This document shows, in pieces, positions 44,888-54,722 of a stretch of 64,000 nt of DNA. The stretch lies in assembly GCA_016719485.1 (NCBI GenBank), contig JADJZB010000023.1, positions 268,765 to 332,764 of the forward strand, read 5' to 3'. Made by a program: the position numbers and the translations under genes. The stretch's first letter is position 1. The number at the start of each line of letters is the position of its first letter. This stretch comes from Holophagales bacterium (lineage in GTDB: Bacteria > Acidobacteriota > Thermoanaerobaculia > UBA5066). Under the pieces are notes generated by a model. The model ran no database searches. It had not been told where the DNA came from and saw only the letters and a list, made by a program, of their open reading frames with translations.

Positions 44888-46785
44888 ACTCCCGGTGGCA
44901 CGACTCCCGCGACTCCCGGGTGGCACGGCCTCGAGCCCGGGCGCGTGCCGGAACGCGTCGCCCACGACCTCCGTCACGTACTCCTCGATCCCCTTCATGA
45001 AGGTCTCGAGACGCCCTTCGCCCTTCTGCAGGCGGGCGAGCTCGGCCTCCCAGCGTCCGGTCAGGGCAGGGCTCTTCACCGACTCCGGAACCAGGGCGAT
45101 GAGGCGGATCCCTTTCCCGGTCGCCGAGAAGGCCTTCCCGGTTCGCTCCGCGTAGCCGCGCGTCAGGAGAGTCTCGAGGATCTCCGCCCGCGTGGCGGGC
45201 GTCCCGAGGCCGTTCTCCCTCATCGCGTCGGCGAGTTCCTTTTCGTCCAGCGTCCTCCCGGCCGTTTCCATGGCGGTCAGGAGCGTCGCGTCGGTGAATC
45301 GCTTCGGCGGGCGCGTCTTCCGCTCCACGCTCGCGACGTCGACCACCTCTTCCCGCTGTCCCCGGGCGAGGCCCGGCGGCAGGTCGGCCTCTTCGCCGTC
45401 GTCGTCCTTCTTGCGCGACGCGGGCTCGGGTTCCACCGCCTTCCACCCCGTCTCCACGACCATCGTCCCGCTCGAGCGGAAGCGGTCGACGACGCGGCCG
45501 GGCACCGGCTCTCCGCTTCCGACGGCCGTCACGACGGTCGTCGTCGCTGCGACGTGCTCCCCGTGCCACGCCGCGAGGAGCCGCCGGACCACGAGGTCGT
45601 AGAGCGCCTGTTCCTCCCGGTCGAGGTCCCGCGGGACCGTCGGGGTCGGGACGAGAGCGTGGTGGTCGCTCACCTTCGCGTCGTCCACGTATCGCGCGCC
45701 GAGAGGCGTCTCGCCGGTCCCCTTCGCGAAGAGCTTTCCCCAGGCCGGCTCCAGGGCGTGGATCACCCGCGGCAGCGTGGCGGCCACGTCGCGCGAGAGG
45801 TGGCGGCTGTCGGTGCGCGGGTAGGTGATCGCCTTCTTCTCCTCGTAGAGCCGCTGCGCCACCTCGAGCGTCTTCTTCGCGCTCCAGCCGAGGAGGCGGT
45901 TCGCGTGCCGCTGCAGCTCCGTGAGATCGAAGAGGAGCGGCGGCGGGGGCTGCGACGCGTCTTCGATTCGACCGACTCGATCGCCGCCTCGCCCGTCTTC
46001 ACGCGCGCGACGATCGTGGCAGCGGCGACCCCGTCCTTCGGAAGGCGCCTGCCGCCGTCCTCCTTCTTCGCCGGGTCGAACCAGGTTCCCTTGTACCTCC
46101 CCGTCTCCCCTTCGAACGTCGCGACGACCTCGAGGTACTCCTCGGGGACGAAGACGCGGATCGCCAGCTCCCTCTCGACGAGCATCGCGAGCGTCGGCGT
46201 CTGGACCCTCCCCACGGAGAGCTTCTCGTCGGTGGCGAGAGTGAACGCGCGGGAGAAGTTCATCCCGACGAGCCAGTCGGCCCGGCTCCGGCCGCGCGCC
46301 GCGTCGGCGAGCCGGTCGTACTCCTTCGCGGGCCTCAGTCTCGCGAAGCCGTCGCGAATCGCCTCGGGCGTCAGGGACGAGATCCAGAGCCGCTTCACCG
46401 GCTTGGTGCAGCCGGCGGCCTCGTAGAGCTGGCGGAAGATCAGCTCCCCTTCGCGCCCGGCGTCCGTCGCGCAGACGACCTCCGTCACGCGCGGGTCGGC
46501 GAGCACCTTCTTCACCGCCTCGAACTGGTCCTTCACCCGGTCCTGGACGACGAGGGGCCAGACCTCGGGGAGGATCGGCAGCCGGTCGCGCCTCCAGCTC
46601 TGCCACTCGGGACGCATCTGCCCCGGCTCGGCCAGCGCGACGAGGTGGCCGATGGCCCAGGTCACGACGTGCTCCGCCCCCACGAGGCACCCCTCCCCCC
46701 GCTTCGTCGCTCCGAGCACGGCCGCCACGTCCCGGGCGACGGACGGTTTTTCGGCGACGACGGCGACGAACGCGGGTTTCGGCAC
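44874..46785 (-). CDS. topB: DNA topoisomerase III (frameshifted, 3' end uncertain)
   Basis: A type IA topoisomerase. The N-terminal TOPRIM domain shows VVAEKPSVARDVAAVLGA and the DAGREGELIFRQLYE acidic triad. The catalytic tyrosine is in ITYPRTDSRHLS, and PATRAEILETLLTRGYAERTGK follows. The sequence moves from one frame to another near 45945-45960 (after ESVES, continuing PPPPLLFDLTELQRHA), where one added base restores the frame beside a run of five G. After VVGDAFRHAPGLEAVP the frame has no stop for a further 2.9 kb; a TGA lies at 44874 in another frame, inside the palindrome. The GTG start at 46785 lacks a ribosome site. It pairs with RecQ in decatenation and recombination. Confidence 0.85.
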
Positions 46786-46915
46786 TGCCGGCGGAGTATG
46801 GGACAGCCGGCGGGTTGCGAGATCGACGCTGCTCTCGTCCGGCCGCTCCCCGGCTTCGGACCGGGCAACGGTCGGGTTCCCGGACGGACGCTGTCATGGC
46901 GTCTTTCTACGAAGT

Positions 46916-46946
46916 GGCGATATCACGCACCCGCTCGCGGCGATAT
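46916..46946 (+). promoter_or_regulatory. Direct repeat upstream of the SQR-like gene
   Basis: GGCGATAT occurs at 46916-46923 and 46939-46946, 23 bases apart, roughly two helical turns. The second copy ends 24 bases before the ATG at 46971. It may be a regulator binding site, or the second copy may overlap the -10 region. Evidence is the repeat only. Confidence 0.3.
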
Positions 46947-46970
46947 GCTCGGGCGAAGGAGGGAGAGCGC

Positions 46971-48428
46971 ATGGCCCGACTCGTCATTCTCGGGGCCGGC
47001 ATCGCGGGGCAGACGGCGGCTCTGCACGCCCGGCGCAAGCTCGGCCGCGACCACGAGGTCGTCGTCGTCTCTCCCAACAGCAGGTGGAACTGGATTCCCT
47101 CGAACATCTGGGTCGGCGTGGGGGTGATGACGCCCGAGCAGGTCACCTTCCCGCTGCGGCCCGTGTACGAGAAGGCCGGGATCGCCTTCGTGCAGGGCAA
47201 GGCCGTGAGCGTCCACCCGGAAGGGGACGGCGACGTCGGGAAGCCTTACGTGAAGGTCGCGCTCACCGAGCCCGGGAAGGCGGGCCAGGAGGAGCGGGTC
47301 CCCTACGACTGGCTCGTCAACGCCACGGGCCCGAAGCTCAACTTCGACGCCACGCCCGGCCTCGGGCCGCAGAAGAACAGCGTTTCCGTCTGCACCTTCG
47401 ACCACGCCGCGCACGCGTCGAAGGCGTTCGACGAATCGGTCGCCCGGATGAAGGCGGGGGAGAAGCAGACGCTCCTCGTCGGCACCGGCCACGGCAACTG
47501 CACCTGCCAGGGGGCCGCGTTCGAGTACATCTTCAACGTCGAGTTCGAGCTGCGCCGGCGCGGCGTGCGCGACAAGGCCCGGGTCGTCTGGATCTCGAAC
47601 GAGCACGAGCTGGGCGACTTCGGGATGGGCGGCATGTTCCTCAAACGCGGCGGCTACGTCACGCACAGCCGCGTCTTCACCGAGTCGCTCTACACCGAGC
47701 GCGGCATCGAGTGGATCACCCGCGCCGCGGTGAAGGAGGTCGCCCCGGGCGAGGCCTCGTACGAGACGCTCGACGGCGACGAGCGCTCGCTGAAGTTCGA
47801 CTTCGCCATGCTCCTGCCTCCGTTCTCCGGTGTCGGCCTGCAGGCCTTCGACAGGGCCGGCGCCGACATCACACCGTCGGTCTTCGCCCCGAGCGGCTTC
47901 ATGCTCGTCGACGGCGACTATGCGAAGAAGCCGTACGAAGAGTGGTCCCCCGACGACTGGCCCCGGACCTACCAGTCTCCGAAGCACCCGAACGTCTTCG
48001 CCGTCGGCATCGCCTTCGCGCCGCCGCACGCCATCTCGAAGCCGATGACGAGCCCGAGGGGCACGCCCATCTTTCCCACGCCGCCCCGAACCGGAATGCC
48101 GACGGGGGTCATGGCCCGCGAGGTCGCCCTCAACATCGTCGACATGATCAAGGGGAAGGCCACGGCCCCCACACGCCAGGCGTCGCTCGCCCACATGGGT
48201 GCGGCCTGCATCGCCTCGGCCGGCGCCGGCCTCTTCCGCGGAACGGCCGTCTCGATGACGCTCTTCCCCATCGTCCCCGACTTCAGGAAGTACCCCGACA
48301 CCGGGCGCGACCTCGGCTGGACCTTCGGCGAGATCGGCCTCGCCGGCCACTGGATCAAGCACCTCCTCCACTTCGGATTCCTCTACAAGGCCAAGGCGAA
48401 CCCCCTCTGGGCGATGGTGCCGGAATGA
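46971..48428 (+). CDS. Sulfide:quinone oxidoreductase-like flavoprotein
   Basis: A 485-residue FAD-binding disulfide-oxidoreductase-fold protein. The dinucleotide fold GAGIAG is at 8-13. The WNWIPSNIWVGVG block and the conserved GHGNCTCQGAAFEYIF segment, with two cysteines near residues 178-180, are typical of SQR-like enzymes that pass electrons to quinone; the TPRTGMPTGVMA block precedes the C-terminal membrane-contact helices. It may oxidise sulfide at the membrane or act as a related NADH:quinone-type enzyme. A GAAGGAGGGAG ribosome site precedes the ATG. Its stop overlaps the start of a 55-residue partner. Confidence 0.83.
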   Translation: MARLVILGAGIAGQTAALHARRKLGRDHEVVVVSPNSRWNWIPSNIWVGVGVMTPEQVTFPLRPVYEKAGIAFVQGKAVSVHPEGDGDVGKPYVKVALTEPGKAGQEERVPYDWLVNATGPKLNFDATPGLGPQKNSVSVCTFDHAAHASKAFDESVARMKAGEKQTLLVGTGHGNCTCQGAAFEYIFNVEFELRRRGVRDKARVVWISNEHELGDFGMGGMFLKRGGYVTHSRVFTESLYTERGIEWITRAAVKEVAPGEASYETLDGDERSLKFDFAMLLPPFSGVGLQAFDRAGADITPSVFAPSGFMLVDGDYAKKPYEEWSPDDWPRTYQSPKHPNVFAVGIAFAPPHAISKPMTSPRGTPIFPTPPRTGMPTGVMAREVALNIVDMIKGKATAPTRQASLAHMGAACIASAGAGLFRGTAVSMTLFPIVPDFRKYPDTGRDLGWTFGEIGLAGHWIKHLLHFGFLYKAKANPLWAMVPE

Positions 48429-48592
48429 GCGCGACGAAGCCCCCCGCCGATTCGAGGACCCCCTTCGGGCAGACCTATTACCCGCCCGTCCCGACCGCGT
48501 TCACGAAGAGGATGCGGACGAACGTCTTCTGGCAGCTCTTCCGGTTCGCCGTCATCAACGTGAAGATCCTGAGGATGGTCCGCAAGCACTGA
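48425..48592 (+). CDS. Small protein coupled to the SQR-like gene
   Basis: A 55-residue protein whose ATG overlaps the stop of the flavoprotein gene (ATGA), so translation is probably coupled. It has a proline-rich start with FGQTYYPPVP and a single amphipathic to hydrophobic segment, NVFWQLFRFAVINVKILRMV, ending in basic residues. This could be a peripheral membrane anchor or a subunit. I do not recognise the family. It is too short for most gene finders and is otherwise hidden in a longer shadow frame. Confidence 0.65.
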   Translation: MSATKPPADSRTPFGQTYYPPVPTAFTKRMRTNVFWQLFRFAVINVKILRMVRKH

Positions 48593-48608
48593 CCCGGGCC
48601 GGCGCTCC

Positions 48609-50531
48609 CTACACCGGCACGTCCAGGCACCCCCCCGACGCGACGTGGCGGCCAGCGATCTCCGCGGGCTCTGGCTGGGCAAAGTAGAAGCCCTGCGCGA
48701 GGTCGCACTTCATCTCGCGGAGCGCGCGTGCGCTCTCGCGCTCCTCGATTCCCTCCGCCACGACGCCGAGGTCGAGACTGTGCGCGAGCTGCACGGTCGA
48801 CTGGACGATCGCGCGGCTCCGCGACCCGGACGTCATGTCGGCGATGAAGGAGCGGTCGATCTTGAGGACGTCCACCGGCAGGCGCTTGAGGTAGGAGAGC
48901 GAGGAGTACCCGGTGCCGAAGTCGTCGATGGCGAGGCGCGAACCCGACGCCGTGATGCGGTCGAGGGCCGTCATCGCCGTCTCCGGGTCGGCCATGATCG
49001 CCGTCTCGGTCAGCTCGAACTCCACGACGCCCGGGTCGACGCCCACTTCCCGCACGATTTCCGCGAGCGCGTCGGGGCAGCTCCGGTCGAGGAGGTTCCG
49101 CATGGAGAGGTTGATCGCCATCGTCAGGCGCGGCAGCTGCCGGTTCCAGCGCGTCAGCTGCTCGAGGGCGCTCCTCACCACCCAGCTCGTCAGAGGCCGC
49201 ATCACGTCCGTCGCCTCGGCGAACGGCACGAACCGCCCCGGGGCGAGGAGCCCCAGCCGCGGGTGCCGCCACCTCACGAGCGCTTCGAACCCTTCGATGA
49301 AGCCGTACTGCAGCGCCACCTTCGGCTGAAAGTGAAGGACGAGCTCCCCCTCCCGGATCGCTCTTCCCAGTTCCGACAGCATGGCGAGACGCTCCGGCGT
49401 GTGCTCGTCCAGCTCGCGTGCATAGCAGGCCACGCTCCCGGGGGTCCTCTTGGCCCTGTGGAGCGCCACGTCCGCGCAGCGCAGGAGCTCGTGGCTGTCG
49501 CAATCCTGCCCGGGGGAAAGCGCGACGCCGGCGCTCGCACCGATCTCGAGCCCCATGCCGCCCACCCGGAGAGGCTGCGACAGGGCACCGAGGATGCGGC
49601 GCGCCTCGGCGTCGATCTCGGCCAGGCTCCCGGCCCCCGGGACCACGATGCCGAACTCGTCGCCCCCCAGGCGGAAGACGCCGTCCCGTCGGCCGTCGGT
49701 GCCGCACACGAGGCGCGAGACGACCTGGACGAGCAGCTCGTCTCCCACGGTGTGTCCGAGCGTGTCGTTGATCTCGCGAAAGCGGTCGAGGTCGAGCAGG
49801 ATGAGCCCGACCTGAGGGCTCCCTCCGCCGTGCTGGGCGAGGCGTGTGAACCGCCTGTGGAGCCCGGCCCGGTTCGGGAGCCCGGTGAGCAGGTCGTGGA
49901 AGGCGAGGTGCTCGAGATCGGCGACGAGAAGGGCGTTTGCGAGAGCGAGGGAGACGGCGCGGGCGATTCCGTGGAACGTGTCGACCTCCAGCGGGCGGAG
50001 CTCGCGGTGATCCGGGAAGATGAGGTTCACGGTGCCGAGAGGCGAGTCCCCGCGGAGGAGGGGGATGCAGAGACCGGTCGAGAGGCCCCGTTCCGCGAGC
50101 GCCGTCACCACCGGGTGGGCATGGCCCTCGTCGATGGCCCCCTGCCGCACCGTCACGATCCGTCGTTCCCGCACCGCGAGCCCGCTCGCGCTCCCCAGCA
50201 GCGGCAGCACGGCTCCCAGCTGCATCTCCCGCTCGTTGAACCCGTGCCCCTTCACCATCCGCAGGGGCCCCTCGTTCCCTTCGAGGAGGTAGAAGGCTAC
50301 GAGCGGTGCCTGGCTGTGGCGGGCCAGCACCTCCACGGTCTCGGCTGCGATCGCCTCCACGTCGAGCCGCCTCTGGAGCCGCAAGGTGAGCTCGTTCACG
50401 AGCTGCAGCGCCTCGTTGCGCGCTTCGAGATCGGCCTTCGCCGCGATCAGGTCGCCGAGGATCCCTCCGATCGGCGTCGCGTCGCGACTCTCCGCGCCCT
50501 TCTCTCCCTCATCGGTGGTGGGCCTGTCCAT
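48609..50531 (-). CDS. GAF-GGDEF-EAL cyclic-di-GMP protein
   Basis: A 640-residue cytosolic protein without membrane helices. Residues about 40-205 form a GAF-type sensor domain. The diguanylate cyclase domain (about 210-375) has intact LGGDEFG near 290. The phosphodiesterase domain (about 390-630) has intact EAL near 417 (GFEALVRWRHP), DDFGTGYSSL and KIDRSF. Both activities are therefore possible. The signal for the GAF domain is unknown. It is the third minus-strand gene after pssA and the SpoIIE phosphatase, 136 bases downstream. Confidence 0.93.
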   Translation of the reverse strand: MDRPTTDEGEKGAESRDATPIGGILGDLIAAKADLEARNEALQLVNELTLRLQRRLDVEAIAAETVEVLARHSQAPLVAFYLLEGNEGPLRMVKGHGFNEREMQLGAVLPLLGSASGLAVRERRIVTVRQGAIDEGHAHPVVTALAERGLSTGLCIPLLRGDSPLGTVNLIFPDHRELRPLEVDTFHGIARAVSLALANALLVADLEHLAFHDLLTGLPNRAGLHRRFTRLAQHGGGSPQVGLILLDLDRFREINDTLGHTVGDELLVQVVSRLVCGTDGRRDGVFRLGGDEFGIVVPGAGSLAEIDAEARRILGALSQPLRVGGMGLEIGASAGVALSPGQDCDSHELLRCADVALHRAKRTPGSVACYARELDEHTPERLAMLSELGRAIREGELVLHFQPKVALQYGFIEGFEALVRWRHPRLGLLAPGRFVPFAEATDVMRPLTSWVVRSALEQLTRWNRQLPRLTMAINLSMRNLLDRSCPDALAEIVREVGVDPGVVEFELTETAIMADPETAMTALDRITASGSRLAIDDFGTGYSSLSYLKRLPVDVLKIDRSFIADMTSGSRSRAIVQSTVQLAHSLDLGVVAEGIEERESARALREMKCDLAQGFYFAQPEPAEIAGRHVASGGCLDVPV

Positions 50532-50667
50532 CGAGCCCTCCCCCCGCGAGCCGACGGTTTCCGGCTCCAGGATGCCGCGTCCGTCCGGCCGGTCTTCTCG
50601 CTTTCCGCCGGAATCATATCGCCGCGGCCGGCCGCCCCCGGTCTTCTGCCCCGGCCGGCGCCTCGCC

Positions 50668-51934
50668 TCAGGCTTCGCGGCGCAACACCACCAGCGTCTT
50701 GTCGTCGGCCGGACGCGAACCGGCCTCGAACGCGGTGACGCCGGCGAGGATGCCAGCCGTCACCTCGGAGGCCGGCCGCCCCGCGAGTGACGTCGCGAGA
50801 GCCGAGAGGCGCTCGCCCCCGAACTCCTCGTCGTCCGGCGCGGTGGCCTCGGTGAGGCCGTCCGTGTAGAAGACGATCGAAGCTCCCGGCGCCAGGACCG
50901 CCTCCGCCTCCTTCCACACCCCGTTCGGGAGAAGTCCTACAGGCACACCCGTGCTCCCGAGGGGCGTCACCTGGCCGCCGCACACCATCAGCGGCGGGTT
51001 GTGCCCCGCGTTGACGTAGCGCAGGCGGCCCGTCGCCGGCGTGTAGCAGCCGAAGAAGAAAGTGACGTACTTCCTGCCCCCCCGCCAGCTCGTGAATCAG
51101 CTTGTCGAGGCGCGCCGTCAGCCGGACGGGGCTCTCGTCCAGCGGCGCGGCCACCCGCAGCGCCGCCTGCAGGCTCGACATCACGAGGGCCGCCGCGACG
51201 CCCTTTCCCGAGACGTCGGCGATGGAGAGGCCGAGGTCGCCGGACGGAAGCTCGAGAAAGTCGTACGAGTCGCCGCTCACCTCGAAGCAGGCCACGCTCG
51301 TCGCGGCGATCTCCGTCCCGGGAATCCCCCGCGGCGGCTCCGGCAGGAGGCGCTTCTGGATCTCCTGCCCGAGCGCGAGCTCCCGCTGCATCCGGTCCTT
51401 CTCGAGGAGGCTCAGGTGGAGCGTGGCGTTCTCCATCCCGATGGCGACGTGCCCGGAGACGAGCTCGAGGAACTCGAGGTCCGACGCGCCGAACCCGCCC
51501 TCCCGCTTGTTCAGGAGCTGGAGGACGCCGACGATGCGCCCGCCGCGGTTCCGGATCGGAACGCAGAGGATCGACCGCGTCCGGAAGCCCGACCGGCGGT
51601 CCACCGACGCGTCGAACCGCGGGTCCGCCCATGCGTCGTCCACGACGACCGTCTCTCCGGTCGCCGCGACGGTCCCGGCGATCCCCTTTCCCATCGGAAG
51701 ACGGATCTCCGAGACGTCGCCCTCCATCGGGATCCGGGCCCATATCTCCTGCCTCGCCTCGTCGACGAAGAAGAGCGTCCCCCGCTCGACGCCGAGTTTC
51801 TCCCTGGCGAGCGTCACGATCGTGGAGAAGAGGACCGTCGGCTCGATCGAGGAGTTGATCAGCTTCGACGCCTCGACGAGGACGCGGAGCCGCTCGAGCT
51901 CCAGGCGATCGGCGGCCGCGGAGGCCCGCGTCAC
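50668..51934 (-). CDS. GAF-SpoIIE (PP2C-type) serine phosphatase (frameshifted)
   Basis: About 421 residues. The N-terminal GAF domain runs from LRVLVEASKLINSSIEP to GHVAIGMENATLH, followed by a signalling helix (EIQKRLLPEPP) and a SpoIIE-type metal phosphatase with GDSYDFLELPSGDLGLSIADVSGKG. After HELAGG the correct sequence (RKYVTFFFGCYTPATG, then AGHNPPLM and DGLTEA) continues in another frame. The switch is at a run of seven C on the plus strand at 51077-51083; one base fewer restores the frame, so a sequencing error is likely. The GTG at 51934 overlaps the pssA stop by 4 bases. The target, usually an anti-sigma antagonist, is not in the window. Confidence 0.88.
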
Positions 51935-52566
51935 GGCTTGGGAATGCGGATCCGGCTGATCATCAGCGAGCCCGAGATTGCGAAAACGAGGACCAGGGGA
52001 TGAAGGTCGAAGCCGCCCGGCTGGACGACGCCGAACCAGAGGTCCTGCCCCACGGCGCCGGACCTCGCCGCGAACGCCAGGAGCAGGACGAGGAGGATGG
52101 ATGTGGGGATCGGCGTCCCCTCGAAGTACTTCACCTTGCCCGTTCCCTCGGACAGGGCCTCGGCGGTGACGTTGTACCGGGCGAGGCGTGAGACGCCGCA
52201 GGCGACGAAGCAGACCAGGACGACGCGGTCGTACAGGCCCTGCATGCCGCAGCCGTACGCGAGGATGGCGGGGGCGACGCCGAAGGAGATGACGTCGGCG
52301 AGCGAGTCGAGCTCCTGGCCCAGCGGCGACGACTTCTGCCGCCAGCGGGCGATGCGGCCGTCGAGGACGTCGAAGACGAGCCCGGCGAAGACGAGCGCGC
52401 TGGCCCAATAGACGTGCCGGACGTCCTTCGTTTCCAGGTAGGTCATCGTGGAAAAGAGAGCCCCGACGCCGCAGACGGCGTTCGCGAGCGTGAACCAGTC
52501 CGCCAGGTGGAACTCGCGAATCATCGAGAAGTGCTTGCGCGGCGTCCCTGTCGTCATCGAAGCCAT
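51931..52566 (-). CDS. pssA: CDP-diacylglycerol-serine O-phosphatidyltransferase
   Basis: A 211-residue integral membrane enzyme with about six helices. The CDP-alcohol phosphatidyltransferase motif DGRIAR...G...D...D is complete from FDVLDGRIARWRQKSS to DSLADVISFGVAP. It makes phosphatidylserine, the precursor of phosphatidylethanolamine. I used the ATG at 52566; an ATG at 52557 is nearly as good. No psd gene is adjacent. Confidence 0.92.
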   Translation of the reverse strand: MASMTTGTPRKHFSMIREFHLADWFTLANAVCGVGALFSTMTYLETKDVRHVYWASALVFAGLVFDVLDGRIARWRQKSSPLGQELDSLADVISFGVAPAILAYGCGMQGLYDRVVLVCFVACGVSRLARYNVTAEALSEGTGKVKYFEGTPIPTSILLVLLLAFAARSGAVGQDLWFGVVQPGGFDLHPLVLVFAISGSLMISRIRIPKP

Positions 52567-52662
52567 CCCCCGTCCCCGCCGGCCTGCCGTCGCAGGCACG
52601 GCGAGGATAAGGGATTCGGAACGGAGACCCTGGGCGGGCTCTTCGGCGCGGTTCGGCGCGCC

Positions 52663-53094
52663 TCAGCCCGGAAGGTGGAGGTCGATGATCTCGGGCGGGA
52701 CGAGAGCGCCGATGAGAGGCGCGAAGAGGCCGATGAGGAAGAGGACGAGCCCGCCCCCGGCGGCGGCGGCGAGGCCGAGCATCGTCGGGATTCGCGCGAG
52801 GCGGGCCCGTTCGTAGTTGTTCACGCGGGCGACGAGGTCGTCTGCGACGACGGGCACGTCGGCCGTCTTCTGCTTGAGGACGAGCCTGCCCTCCCCCGCC
52901 GCCTTCAGGATCGGCTCGTTGGCGACGAAGACCTCGACGCGGTCGGAGACCGTGGCGAGAGTCGGCGACACGGCCGCGGCGGTCCAGTAGGCGTCGGCCG
53001 GCTGCTCCCAGAGATGCAGCACGCCGTAGCAGGCGCCTCCGCAGAGAAGCAGCCCGACGAGGATGGCGAACGAACGGAAATGGTTACGTTTCAC
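52663..53094 (-). CDS. Small membrane protein of unknown function
   Basis: A 143-residue protein with an N-terminal hydrophobic segment (FAILVGLLLCGGACYGVL) and a C-terminal one (LGLAAAAGGGLVLFLIGLFAP), and a periplasmic stretch of about 75 residues containing a VSDRVEVFVANEPILKAAGEG segment. The GTG at 53094 has GGGAGG upstream. No family is recognised. It is convergent or co-directional with envelope genes only, so an envelope role is all that can be proposed. Confidence 0.6.
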   Translation of the reverse strand: MKRNHFRSFAILVGLLLCGGACYGVLHLWEQPADAYWTAAAVSPTLATVSDRVEVFVANEPILKAAGEGRLVLKQKTADVPVVADDLVARVNNYERARLARIPTMLGLAAAAGGGLVLFLIGLFAPLIGALVPPEIIDLHLPG

Positions 53095-53255
53095 GATGCA
53101 CCTCCCGAGGTGTCCGGCTCGGCCGGTGGGAGGGCCTGTTCGCCCGGGAGCCGAGGGGAGCCGGCGAGACCATCGGCGACCGCGGCGGACAAGGCTGCCG
53201 GAGAGGGTGTCGGCGGCTCCGGCGGCACCTGGGATTGTAAGCCTTTCCGGGGTCT

Positions 53256-54009
53256 TCAGAACCGGATCGCCACGCCTCCGACCGCGTACGTGAACCAGGC
53301 GAAGCTGTAGACCTCGTCGTTGTCGGCGCCCCCTTCGAGGGTGCGCGCGCCGACGAAGAGGTCGACCTTCGGGGAGACCTTCGCCTCGAGGCGGAGGGCG
53401 ACGTCTTCCGCGCGGCCCTGGCTGGCCGCGGCGGCGTCGACGTCGAGGTCGAGCGCGAGGGCGTCGGTCATCTGCCAGCGGACGCCGCCGTAGAGGAGCG
53501 GCACGAAACCGGTGTTCGTCTTCGCGCTCCGAAGGCCCGAGCCGGTCAGCTCGATCTTGGCGTCGCGGACCTTTCCGGTGAGGCCCGCGCGGAAGGAGAC
53601 GGGACCGGAGGTCTTGAAGCGGTAGACCCAGGAGAGGCGGTAGGAGTTGAAGACGTAGGTGACGTCGAGCGGCTGGCCGCCGGGGAACGTGGTTCCGTTG
53701 AAGTCGACGGGAGTGTCGGGAGTGAGCGACGCCGTGGTCCTCAGGGGCGCCGCGAGGAGACGGATGGAACTGCGTCCGGGAAATGTCGGCCCAGAGCGTG
53801 CCGCGGAAAGCGGCGAAGGGGCCTCGGTCGCCTCGTCGAGGGAGATGCGGGTGCCGGTGTCTCCCGGGACGGCGAAGTCGTTGCGGAGCTGCCAGGCGGC
53901 GCCCCCCTTCGAGCTCGAGGCGGAAGCGGTCCTCGGCCGCGGCGGGGCCGGCGGCGAGGGAGCCGGCGACGAGGAGCACGGAGACGGCGAGAACGGCGTT
54001 TCGGTTCAC
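53256..54009 (-). CDS. Outer-membrane beta-barrel-like protein (several frameshifts)
   Basis: A signal peptide (AVLAVSVLLVAGSLAAGPAAA) is followed by mature sequence of alternating hydrophobic character, with VFNSYRLSWVYRFKTSGPVSFRAGLTGKV and a C-terminus ending FTYAVGGVAIRF. A terminal Phe is typical of outer-membrane barrels. The sequence must be read through at least three frames: a change near a run of C at 53902-53907, a second near 53840 and a third near 53790. About 245 residues would result. The intact protein logic in each piece argues for sequence errors. Confidence 0.6.
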
Positions 54010-54081
54010 GCCCCCTATTCCGCCGGGCGAACGGTTTCGGATTCCGGGTCGGGGCCGGCGCCGCTTACGCCTTCCGGGGCG

Positions 54082-54642
54082 TTACGGAAGCGGTACGTCC
54101 TTCAGGACGAAGCGGTAGCGGCGCAGGTACCGCGAGTCGCTCGCGGCGGCCGCCGGATCGCCGCCCGGAACGAAGAGCTCGATCTCGCCCGAGACCTCGC
54201 GCAGGGAGGTCGCCGTGCGCGCGGCGAGCTTCAGCGGGACCTGGAGGACGACAGGCGCTTCGGGGGCCTCGGCCTTCAGCGGCCGTGCCGCCACCGATTC
54301 GGCGCCGTCGAGGACGAGGTTCGTGCCGAGGTCGTCGACGGCGGTGCGGACGAGGACGTGCGCCGTTTCGATCTCGCTCCGCTTCGCGCCGACGAGCTCT
54401 ATGTCGATCTCGCAGAGCGCGGTGCCGGCGCTGCCCCGCACGCGGTCCTCGCGGATCCGGACGAACTCCATCTTCAGCGGCGGCACGGGAAGCGGTGTGG
54501 GCGAAGGCGTGGGAACGACGGTTGGCGTGGGGCGGGGCGACACCAGCGCGCGGGCCTTCTCCGGGAGGCCGCAGGCGGCCGTGGACGCTGCGACGGCGGC
54601 GAGGACGAGGGCCAGCACGGCGCGGACCGGGCAGGACGTCAT
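54082..54642 (-). CDS. Putative lipoprotein with proline-threonine linker
   Basis: A 186-residue protein starting ATG at 54642 with a lipoprotein signal ending in AASTAAC (Cys24). A linker of PT repeats (residues about 36-56) leads to a soluble domain of about 130 residues that looks beta-rich, including VPLKLAARTATSLREVSGEIELFVPG. I do not recognise the domain; an immunoglobulin-like fold is possible. The same strand continues with another exported protein upstream at 54723-55166. Confidence 0.65.
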   Translation of the reverse strand: MTSCPVRAVLALVLAAVAASTAACGLPEKARALVSPRPTPTVVPTPSPTPLPVPPLKMEFVRIREDRVRGSAGTALCEIDIELVGAKRSEIETAHVLVRTAVDDLGTNLVLDGAESVAARPLKAEAPEAPVVLQVPLKLAARTATSLREVSGEIELFVPGGDPAAAASDSRYLRRYRFVLKDVPLP

Positions 54643-54722
54643 GGCGGCGGAACCTCGGCAAGCCCGCTTCACGGGAGAACGCCCTTCAGCGCGAACAGCA
54701 CGGAGACGACTGGACTTCTTCG

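Noticed and set aside
41915..46897. A single 1660-codon minus-strand frame from topB to pfpI
   Set aside because: It is real protein only in its topB part and its last 194 codons; the middle is out of frame with recQ and is an open shadow.
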